DNA of 64,000 nucleotides from Saxidomus purpurata (taxonomy: Eukaryota; Mollusca; Bivalvia; Venerida; Veneridae): positions 15,757,760 through 15,821,759 of the forward strand of contig JAFMSR010000003.1 in the NCBI GenBank assembly GCA_022818135.1. Reading direction: 5' to 3'. Position 1 is the first letter of the stretch. Each line of letters opens with the position of its first letter. The position numbers were made by a program, and so were the translations under genes. The notes beneath the pieces were generated by a model. It was given only the letters and a program-made list of their open reading frames with translations, was not told where the DNA came from and ran no database searches. Positions 13,598-25,500 of the stretch are shown here, one piece after another.

Positions 13598-16500
13598 AGG
13601 AACCCCCCCCCCCCCCCCCCCCGGCCCCCCCCCCCCCCCCCCCCCCCCCCCAAATTTGTCAGAAAGGTTGTTTGGTTGATTTCTAGCTCAAGTTTTAATA
13701 TGGGTCACCTGGGGTCAAAAACTAGGTCACACAGCGCAAATATTGAAAATACCTTGTTAACACTCTAGAGGTAACATTTTCAGCCCAAATATCCTGGAAA
13801 TTTGTCAGAAAGATTGTTTCGATGATTTCTAGCTCAAGTTTCAATATGGGTCATCTGGGGTCAAAAACTAGGTCACAGAGCCTAAATGTGGAAAAGCCTT
13901 GTTAATACTCTAGAGGTAACATTTTCAGCCCAGATGTCCTGGAAATTTGTCAGAAAGGTTGTTTCTATGATTTCTAGCTCAAGTTCGAATATGGGTCATC
14001 TTGGGTCAAAAACTAGGTCACAGAGCCCAAATATGGAAAAACCTTGTTAACACTCTAGAGGTAACATTTTCAGCCCAAATATCCTGGAAATTTGTCAGAA
14101 AGGTTGTTTCGATGATTTCTAGCAACTTTGTTAAAAGCAGTTGTACTCGGGTGAGCGATAAAGGGCCATCATGGCCCTCTTGTTTCTATGGAGGATGGGA
14201 CTCTCGTACTGGTCTTGCCAGGAATTTTGGTTAGGTGAACTGCATGACTGTAATTTAAAGAACTATAATTGTAGACTGATTTTTGTTGAAAAGAAACATT
14301 AGTTCACTATAGAAAACAAAAATGATGAACACTTATTTTTTAGGACCTCTGCCAATGAGAGGGTCCGGCAGTTCAAGTGATAACTACATTATACGTCAGC
14401 AGTACAGTCGCTACCCATCCTGGCCGGCTCCTCATGTAGAAGCCAAGATTCCCCGATCTCAGTCGTCTAAATCCGTTCAGGAAAATCCCACTAGTCCGCA
14501 GTCAGCACCTGCTAGTTCTTTGTCCCGTGAGTATATTAATAATGCACATACAGTCGAAACTTACAATCAACAGCCTCTGTGAAATACATGTATAAAGCTA
14601 ACTGCAGTCGTTCTTCAGAATAAACAAAGTCTGGTGGTAGCTGCTATAGAATGTTTTCTTTGTTCTGTTAATTTGGATTTATTGCGAGATTTCAATTTTT
14701 GCTTGAACTCACAAACTTAAGAAACTAGAGTGACTTAACAAAAAAAAAGAAGTTTTGATGATTCCAGATGCAAGTTTGTGAAATTGTAAACTCCCTAATT
14801 ATTCACTCACAAAAATTTAGCTTTCAAAAAATACTATAAATGGATTTTGTTTGTTCTCATTTGTGGCTGTTTTAGACTAGTTTGGTGTGGAATTTCAGTC
14901 TTCAAATTTACATTCACTTCTCTTATAAAATTCCCAGAGCACGTGTGATTCATTTAAATATTAAAACTCAATCTTCTATGAAGCGATATTTTGGGCTGAC
15001 AATGCATAGCTCAACCAGATATTTTCAAAACCAGTGTTTTTACAAGTTACATTACGTTGAAACAGAAATGGGATAGCTACAAAATTCGGAAGCTACTTGA
15101 GGTTATTTAGAATTTCAAGCAAATGTTTTAGTCTTTATGTTTGATTTGAATATTTAGTGTGATTGAGTATATATTTTGTGGTGGTTTATTGAAGGGATAA
15201 AGAACTTTCCAACAATAGGAAATAGCTTTAATACCACCTTTATCAGAGACTTGGTTTTAAAAATAGCTGTTATGTACATGTTGCACTTATAAGCTATATT
15301 GAAGTCGTATGAATTAAACACCTTGTGTCAACTTTGTTAATTGTCAATCCCTGGAAACACATTACAGACAGTTCTTATCTATGAAGAAATACTTCAGTCT
15401 CATTTGTTTTCCGAAGTATTGTATATATATGGGGAGTTTTGTGAGAAAACCAGACTCAATGAACAAAAGTTGTATGTATGAGTTATTTGAATTATAAATG
15501 TATGTGGAAAATTGGAACTCTTTTCTGGTTCTATCATTAAATTGTCACTTCTATCAAAAATGTAGAAAATCTGGAGGTAAATTTTACCTTGTTGAAACAT
15601 ATTACGCATATTGCAATGGCAACCTTTTCTCAAAGACTTTCAAAAACAAGGAATTATTCCTTACAACATTCATGACTTCATGTCTGTTAACTCTTTTATA
15701 CAGGCAACAAATTGACGAAAAATTGTGTTAGGTTAATTCCTTTATTATGTATTCATCAGATCTGAGAGCGATTCATTCTGTTCCCTCGCTGGACTCTGGA
15801 GACATTCCCGAGTCCCCAGGTAATGCCCCTTGCCGACTGCTTTGTTGTCTTGTAGCTTGATTTGTGCTCAGTGTGTTTGTGTGGTTTGTTATCCTAAGTA
15901 GAATGCATACATATAACTGTTTACCTTAATGTTTAGTTTTGTTCTATGGAAACACAAATAGAAAGGACCGCAAATAGCTTCAGGGGTTAGCTCTATATAT
16001 AACGTAAATCCAAAGAAAGTGAAGTACATATATTGCCAATGGCATTTGTGAAGTTTGCCTTCTTGGCTTTTAAAAAGTCTAACTTCACTAGAACAAAATA
16101 TACTATGTTAAAGTGAGTTTTAAAAGAAATGTTGGACTTTAGGTTGGCGAACACATGCAGAATGATGTCCTGAATAGTACTGAGTTATAATTTTGTTAAG
16201 TTACATCTATAAATCAAGCTATGTTGTCATAAACTCCCAACTCTTAGGCGTACTTTGCATTAGATAGCTTGCTTGCATGTCAGTGGTGAGATTGAGTGTT
16301 TAATCCCCAGACGTTACAATCTATTTGTAAACAGTTTGAGGTTTCAAAGCTGTGAAAGACATTCCATGCTTGCTTTTTTCCGTAACGGCTTTAATAAGAG
16401 GTCGTAAGTGTTACATTTCATAGTTTGCAAAATTTGCATGGAAGAGCTGTAAAATATGGACTATAGGATGGTGAAATGAAATAATTTAATGCCTGTTTCA

Positions 16501-19500
16501 AGATGAACAGTTACAGTGTAATATGCAATACAGTGTTGCTTGAAATCCCAGTTCTATCACTTGCTCATTTTCTGGTGAAGTTTTGCCTTGTACTATTCAT
16601 TTGCATGCTTCTGCATTTTCTTTTTAATGGAAACCAAGAGCTGGATCCTTCTCATATCAGTCTGCTGTTTTTGGTTGATTTTGTTTTCAGATCATAATTT
16701 AATGTCATTTAACATTGTGGCATTTACTGAACAGTTTAAGACTTTTCAACATCATCAAACTAGACCTGTCGCTCGGAAAACCTACATCGAATATTTTCAT
16801 ATACCTTTTTCCTTTGATTGTTTATGGTCCAGGCCGACCCTGGGGATATCTCCCTGGGTTTACTTGCCAAGACTCTTGACAGGTGAAGGTGAAGAGAGAC
16901 AGATGCAGATACAAGGGTATCCGGGTACCAGACCCTAGCTCTTTATGAATAGATCCCTTGGTTCTTTTACGTGCCTAGTGTATAGCACTGATACACATGA
17001 TACTACCTCGGGTCCATCTTTAGATGGGTGGGGAAAATGTTTCTGAAATTTCCAGTGCCCCAGCCGGAATTCATACTGGTGACCTCCGGATTGGAAGTCT
17101 AGAGCGTTGACCACTCGACCACTGCACCACCCTTTTCATATACCCTGGTAATATGTAAACACATTAATGTTATGTTTTCATGTTGTGAGTTGCCATTTTC
17201 ATAAAGAATGATGTTTTGTACATGCTGAATTGGGCATGTTCATAATCCATCAGTATCAGGAATTTGTTTTGTCAAGTTTCACCCAGATATTGTCACAGTT
17301 TTTTTATCCCCTCGCCAAAGGTGAAGGGGATATTAGAAATGGTCTTCGTCCGTCCGTCCGTGCGTCCGTCCCAATTTTGTCTGGCGCATAACTCCAAAAG
17401 TACTTGAGCGATTTTCTTCAAACTTAATACACTGACATAGCACATTGGTAGGAAGTGCAGTGTGCAAGAACAATAACTCTACCTTGCCTACTTTTAGAGT
17501 TATTCCCCTTTATCAGATTTACTTGAAAAAAAAATTCCGGAGCATAACTCCAAAAGTACTTGAGGGATTTTCTTCAAACTTAATACACTGACATAGCACA
17601 TTGGTAGAAAGTGCAGTGTGTAAGAATAATAAGTCTACCTTGCCTACTTTTAGAGTTATTCCCCTTTATCAGATTTACTTGAAAAACTTTGTCCGGAGCA
17701 TAACTCCAAAAGTACTTGAGGGATTTACTTCAAACTTAATACACTGACATAGCACATTGGTAGTGCAGTGTGCAAGAACAATAACTCTGCCTTGCCTACT
17801 TTTAGTCAAATAGAAAAATATCATACCTATACTGATAATGAACATTAATATAATTTTGCAAACCTTCTCTTCATTGCCTTATTCTTTTTCCACTTACTTG
17901 AAAACTGTACTCAGCATGACCATAACTATACGGCTTTTTAAGGATTTCCTCTCACCAAGTAAAATGTACGAAAGTACAACCTTCAGGTAACTTCTTCCCG
18001 GCGGGGGGATTAACCATGTGTAACATGGCTCTTGTTTTAAGTTGAGATGTTATACATGGATGTATGAGCATTAACCATTATAAATGTGTAACCATTTGCC
18101 ATTGTGTTGACATTGACCATTAACGCATGTTCCCCCCACTGCCAGGCGTCAAGAAACAAACATCCGAGACTAATCTTGAAGTGGACCTTCACGACGGGGA
18201 TGATGGTGGCATTGTTATGGATGTCTTCAGACGCCATAGAGGTAAAGTCAGAAAGTAGTGTAAGAACTTACACTTTTATAATTGGAATCACATTTCTTAT
18301 TTGGTATTTGTTTAGAGAAAATCTACTGACCATGGTCTATCTGCCTTTCAGTTTGTCAATAATTTGTGTACTTTAAATCGGGTAATATTTGCAATTAACT
18401 TATTTTTGCGAATTTCCTACTTTACTTAATTTGCTAATTTAAAAATCTCACGACAGATTCATTTCATAGATTTATTATTAGAGAATTCTCCTTTAATAAA
18501 TATAAAATTTGCAAAGAAGGCTCTGCTCACAAATTGTGAATTTTCGACATAAGAAAATTACCCATTTTACGGTATTTGGGTCTAGCACTTGTATATTAAG
18601 ATCTTCTAATTCAGTGAAAAATTAGGAACTTTGGTGCCTTTCAACAACCAATACATAATATTAAGAAAGAAAACTACCGGTGTATCCATGGAATAAAGTC
18701 TTAATTGGCATGAGCTACGCCGAATCAAAATACAATTTTAAGACTGTTAGTGTAAGAAAGTTGGAAGGATGGGAGTCTAGTACTGGTTCGTTGAAGGAAT
18801 GATTTTAGGTAAACTGCTGGCCTTTACAAAACTGAAATACTATAGAAACAGGCATTAAACCAACTGAAAAAAAGGTTTAAACTGTAACAAAGTATTGTGT
18901 GGAAATGGCTGCAGTTATTTGCAATCTCTGCAAGTGTTTTCTTTTTAAAGACCAAATGATTAGGGAAATAGGTCTAATTTGGGAAATAGATTTTACATGT
19001 ATTTGCACAAGGTTAACAAAATAAAAATGTATTTTGATTCAGTGTAGTTCATGCCAGTGATAGATGTACTGTAGTCATTATTTCCGTATATTAAGTATGT
19101 AGTTCAGGGCTTTTCATTAGGAAATTGGGAAGAGGCCTTGGCCTTTCAATTTGGGAAATTTATGCGAGATAAAAGTCCATTTTGGGAAAAGAGTTACAAT
19201 TATATTTTCCGTTATGCGGCATTGTCAAAGTCAACTGGAAGTCAAAATAAATTTACCTCCCCTGAGACACGGACTGAAATCCAAGCCCAGAACATAACGG
19301 ATTAGACTGATAATGCATAACAGGCGGTACAGTACGCTGCTACGTTATAGTGTGACAAAAATCAATGCCAAACAAATGCTTCCTTGGGAAAAACTAAAAT
19401 GTGAACAAACTTTGGGGAAAACTTAGCTTGCATTTAGGAAGTTGCTCTGCCACAGTTGGGGAAAAAATACTATATTTTTGGATTGAGAAGTGGCCAAATA

Positions 19501-22500
19501 TTGGCCTCTGTTATGTAAGGATAAAAAGCCCTGTAGTTGCTCTTTCCATTTACTGCTATTCTTTTGCAGATGTACGAAAAAGTTTTCCTTCAGTTTTGCA
19601 GAAGTTCTGTTACTTTAGTATTTTACTTGGGCATTCTTTGTTCCTTTGTTGTAAAAGGAATTTTTTTTGTCTTTTAGTTTTACTTCATTTCTTTATTTTC
19701 TAAGAACTTGTCATGAAATTCAAAAAGCAAGCTTGTTCAAGCGTCTCATTATCAAGGTTGGTGAAAAAAAGGCGGGTGGGGGAGTGGGGGTAAGCATGTT
19801 AGTAAAATGGAAAATGCTGGATTAATTATCTTTTGGAAATAAACAGCAGAACTCTGAACTTGAATGTGTGATCTTACCTAAAACCATGTACTCTAAAATT
19901 GAAAGTGTCACCTTACCTATGGAACATGTACTCTCAAATTGAAAGTATTACCTGACATAAGAACATGTACTCTAATATTGAAAGTGTCATTTTACTTAAG
20001 AACATGTACTCTCAAATTGAAAGTACAAGTATTACCTGACATAAGAACATGTACTCTAATATTGAAAGTGTCACCTAACTTAAGAACGTGTACTCTAAAA
20101 TTGAAAGTATTTCCTGACCTAAGAACATGTACTCTAAAATTGAAAGTATTACCTGACAGAAGAATATACTCTAAAGTTGATAGTATGTGCTTACATATAA
20201 ACCAAATGCTTATTTGGCTAACAAACTAACTTTCACTTTGTGTGTTACTAACGTAGTCCTATAAAAAAATTCTCTAACAGTAGAACATGACATTCAAATG
20301 TTAAAATACATCATTAATGACAGGTAATATGAAATAAAATAACCTAAAAGGGATATATTTCACAGTATTTTGCATGTTTATTTTGTTGCCAGTCTTCTGT
20401 AGTGTGCATGAGAAGAGTTTGTTTTTACCAAGATTTGTTACATTGTTTGGATGAAAGATTCTAATTGCAAATAATACTCTGTTAGATAGTGGATAAAGTT
20501 GAAGAAAAAAATATAATTAAGAATATAAATTGTAATTAAGAAAAGTTAATTTTCTTTTGATTTAATATTAGATATTTCATTTCTTTTTTATGCTTTACTT
20601 TTGAACAACCATTCATGGTCATTTACACTAATAAAATTTACTGTATTTCTTGATCAATGTTTAAAGTGTTTAGTGCACGTAAATGTAAGAGATACATATT
20701 TAGATGTGAAATGATATGTTTTCCAGATATGACTTTACCAAGCCAGCAGATCTGGCATGTTTCTTAATATCAGCAAGTGTTATATAATTTTTTCAATAAA
20801 ATATTCTATTGCAGCTTTTGCCTAAGTAAAAAGTAGAACAGTGGGGGTTAGGTGGACCCTTTTAAATTTTTTAACTGTGGCTCGATCATTAATTATGTTA
20901 AAGGTCCATTACTAACACCAAATCAAATTTTCTTTTAAATCTGGAATTGTAACAGGGAAATACAATTTGAAACTGGCTTCTAAAACTTTACAATAGCCGT
21001 CGAGAATTTCCCTGTTTGAAATACTGCTGCAGAAAAACAAGTGGATGTTTGTGTTTTTCCTTAGATTGACCTGGGTGGTCTTTTTGTCCTACTTTCGCTT
21101 TACTGAATGTTGTGAACAGTCAGATGTATACTTTGCTCATTATTGGAAGTAAAGTTCTTTAATTATTATTCAAAATAGGCATGCTTATTTATGTACAACC
21201 TATTTACAGCCTCTATCTGGGAGACTTCTGGAAAATTACAAAGATATTTGAAAACTGGAAAACCTACTTTCGTTTTTGAAAAGGCAAAATATATTTTATT
21301 AATTCTTTTTTAAAACTCAAATTTTCAACACAATATGGTCACATTCGATGCAGTAAGTCATATATTTCCTTCTGAGAAGACGCCCGTTACGATTCCAGAT
21401 TTAAAAGAAAATTTGATTTGGTGTTAGTGATGGACCTTTAACATTAAGGGTTATTGTATGGAACATCTGGAAATAAAAATTTCAGTGGTTGCTCACAACA
21501 AAAAAATGAAAGAAATATTTGGTATGATTCTTGAAAAGTAAAAGAAAGTTACGAAAAGAATGGAGCCAGAAATCAATTGTTACTTAAATCTCCAATTAAA
21601 TGTTATCTATTCCATACTAAATTTTGAATTACAAATTATTTAACCAATAAATCATGAACTTGACTGTTTGTTTTGACAGGTTCCGACAGTGCCTTGTGCA
21701 GTAGTCACAATGTGTTCAGTTATAATCCTCATACACGTATTGTCACAGCAATAAACAAAATAGAAGAGGACAGAAATCAACGTCTTCAAGACCAGCGGGT
21801 GATCGGCCATGTCACCAAACATAGGGAGGTCAACTACCACATTAATACAAGGAAAGTCAACTTCCATTGGCAGAAAGGCAATAAGATTGGTAAGCATTCG
21901 GTAGTTAAACAACAGTCGATGAAGCGTACCGTGCACATTTTTTCTCGCACAGAGTGCAGAAAAGTGCAGACTCTGTTCTTGTCACATTCTTCATGTACAT
22001 TTTGCAACCCTTGGTTGCTTTGTGTAGAATTAGATTCACTTACAATAGAAAGTCATACTCTATCGTTTTGTGTTATGTCTCTCATCCCATCAAAATTATT
22101 ACTTATTTTGAACTCTGTCATCAGCTCTTAATATTTGTGATTAACCTTATTTCCATTGAGTTAAAACTTTGTTATATAAAATGGAACAAAATTTGAGTGG
22201 ACTTTAAATGTTTATTGTACAATTTAAGCAGTGCATTTTAGAACCTGTATAGCCAAATCCATCAGTCGCCAAAGCAGAAGGGATGTGGTTTAAAAATGAA
22301 AATTGGCATGTTCAAAGCATACCAATATCAAAATCTTGGGAAGGTCCAAGTTGCAAAAAGGGGAGACAATTTCCCTCTGTCAAAAAAAGAAAAATTCCCT
22401 CCATCAACAGTTTATATCTTGTGGGGGAATCATTTCCTAATCCAAGGTTAAAGTCATAGTTGATGAATTGTTCAGCGGAGTTTCAGTTTAAGGCATGCTA

Positions 22501-25500
22501 GTCAGGCACTTGAAGATATTATGTAAGTCAAACATTTGCGACTATCTTGCAGGTGAAGGACAGTTTGGTAAGGTGTATTCAGCAGTCAATATGGACACTG
22601 GTGAACTTATGGCAATGAAAGAGGTTAGTTTTATCAGCTCACCTGGAACAAGTGTCAGAGTGAGCTATTAGGATCACATTCCGTCCGGTGTCCGTCCGTC
22701 CGCATGCATGATGGGTACCTTGGGTGGTAGGAGGTGTGGCCTAAGACAATAGAAATCTATTGTCTTCATTCCGTCTTTTGTCCCTTAAGTGGTCATGCTT
22801 TTGTTACTTAAGTGGTCACTCTATTGTTCGAGAACAGTGGAAATACCACCTAATAACACCTTCGTATGGGTATCAGTCCGTCCGTCTGTCCGTCAGTCCA
22901 CCATTTCCTTCAGTCTGCATCTCCTCTGAAACCACTTGGCCAATGTTGATGAATCTTTGCAGGGATGTTCCTTGTATGAAGCTCTATCAAATTTGTTCAA
23001 AGAATTCCATTCCATGCAGAACTCTGGTTGCTATGGCAACAAATAGGAAAATCTTTAAAAATCTTCTTCTCTAAAACCGCAAGGCTGAGAGCTTAGATAT
23101 TTAGCATGTGGCATTTTCTAGTGGACCTCTACCAAGATTGTTCAAATTATGACTCCCGGGTCAAAATTTACCCCGCCCGCTGGGTCACTTGGTTTTACAT
23201 AGGCTTATATAGGAAAAACTTTAAAATCTTCTCTGAATCCACAAGATCTAGAGATTACATATTTGGCATGTAGAAATGCCAAGTGGACCTCTACTCAGAT
23301 TGTTCAAATTATGACCCTCAGGTCAAAATTGATCCCTCCAGGGGCTCACTTGATTTTACATAAGCTTGTACAGGAAAAACTTTAAAGATCTTCTTCTCTG
23401 AAACCATAGGGCCTTGAGCTTAGACATTTAGCATGTAGCATTGCCTAGTAGACTTCTTAAAAGTTTGTTTAAATCATACCCCTGGGGTCAATATTGGCCC
23501 CGCCAAGGAGGTCACTTGTTTTACAAAGATGTATATAGGAAAACCTATTTGGTACAGTCAAACTTGTGAACAATTGCTGGTCAAGGGAAACGATGAAAAC
23601 AGCCGTTGTTCAGAAGTGACCTTTGTTCGGAGGTATGGGCAGTTGATATATTTTCATCATACTAAACATTGTTTATCAAGTTTCATCATCATTTGTCAGA
23701 TAAACATGCTATAAGCGTTAGCGAAATAAAGATTTATCCGAATTTCGTGCATATGATTTAATTTTGCCAACGGTCGCACATGACAAATCAAATACAAAAT
23801 GATTTTGTATCTGTTCAACAAAGGCAGAATTTAGTTAAACAGCCTTAAAATGCTTTAATAAGCCAGAAACTGTGATGCTGATCACTTTTTTAGACAGGAA
23901 ACGATCATTTGATTAACGTGGATTACGCCCCTTTGCCATTGTTTGATTTCATTGACAATTGTGAATGAAAATACAACGGCTAATTTACAAGATTAAAGTG
24001 TGTGTTTTACAGTTTGATTGCAATAAATCAAACAATTTAATAAACGTGAATACATTCATTAGCTGAAATAAACGATTATTATTTACAGTCAAACTTGTAT
24101 TAAGAATCTGCCCAAGGGAAAGGCCAAAACCGGTCGCTTAATAAAATGGTCTCTTAATACAAAGCATCACCGGAGACGGCAACCGTTTCCCATATAGTTG
24201 TACTTATGTCACGTCGTTATTTTTATGCCCCCGAAGGGTGGCATATTAAAATCGCACCGTCTGTCCGTCTGTCCGTCTGTCCGTCCGTCCGTCTGTCCGT
24301 CCGTCCGTGCGTCCCCACTTACAAATTCGTGTCCGGACTGTAACTTTGTCATGCATTGAAGGATTTTAAAATAACTTGGCACACATGTCTAGCACATCAA
24401 GACGACGTGTCGCGTACAAGACCCACATCCCTACCTCAAAGGTGAAGGTCACACTTGGAGTATGAAGGTTATGGAATCCTCTATATATGCACACATTCGT
24501 GTCCGGACTGTAACTTTGTCATGCATTGAAGGATTTTAAAATAACTAGGCACACATGTCTAGCACATCAAGACGACGTGTCGCGTGCAAGACCCACGTCC
24601 CTAGCTCAAAGGTCAAGGTCATACTTAGAGTTTGAAGGTAATGGATTCCTCTATATATGCATATATGCACACATTCGTGTCCGGACTGTAACTTTGTCAT
24701 GCATTGAAGGATTTTAAAATAACTTGGCACAAATGTCTAGCACATCAAGACGACGTGTCGCGTGCAAGACCCAGGTCCCTAGCTCAAAGGTCAAGGTCAC
24801 ACTTAGAGTTTGAAGGTAATGGATTCCTCTATATATGCATATATGCACACATTCGTGTCCGGACTATAACTTTATTATGCTTTGAAGGATTTTAAAATAA
24901 CTTGGCACAAATGTCTAGCACATCAAGCGGATGTGTCGCGTGCAAGACCCAAGTCCCTACCTCAAAGGTCAAGGTCACACTTAGTGTTTAAAGTAATGGA
25001 ATACTGTATGCATGATTACTCTGTCATGCATGGAAGGATTTTAAAATTACATAGCACATTTATTGAGCACATGGAGAGGACACAGACTGTGAGGCACCTC
25101 TTTCGGGGGCATTCGTCACTTGTGAGGGACAGCTCTTGTTCAAAATAGCAAAACAGTTTGTACTTGAAAGTACCGAAAGTCGATAAATACCCGACAATTA
25201 ACACATGCGGACATTAATGGACAATAATCCTTACAAGATTTGACATCTCTGTGCCTAATTGGGGCGATAAATGCAACTTTGAAGCGGTCTATTTCCATAG
25301 AAATGATATGTTTGCACATAAATGGTCGCCTAATACAAACAAAATACCAATTATTGGTCGCTAATTACTGGTCGCGTTAGACAAAAGTCGCTTAATGCAA
25401 TAGCAAAACAGTGTAAAAACGCTCGGGGGGATTCAAAAGCGGTCGCTTAAGACAAAGGTCGCTTAATACACGTGGTCGCATGGGCAAGTTCAACTGTAGT

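Noticed and set aside
13453..13653. Gly-rich minus-strand frame
   Set aside because: It is the translation of the C/G homopolymer, probably not even real sequence.
15498..15731. 77-codon plus-strand frame before exon 15
   Set aside because: No family match, no splice sites that would keep the MAP3K4 frame, and AT-rich random composition.
21954..22196. Plus-strand frame after exon 17
   Set aside because: It lies in the intron after a canonical donor and has no homology to MEKK4.
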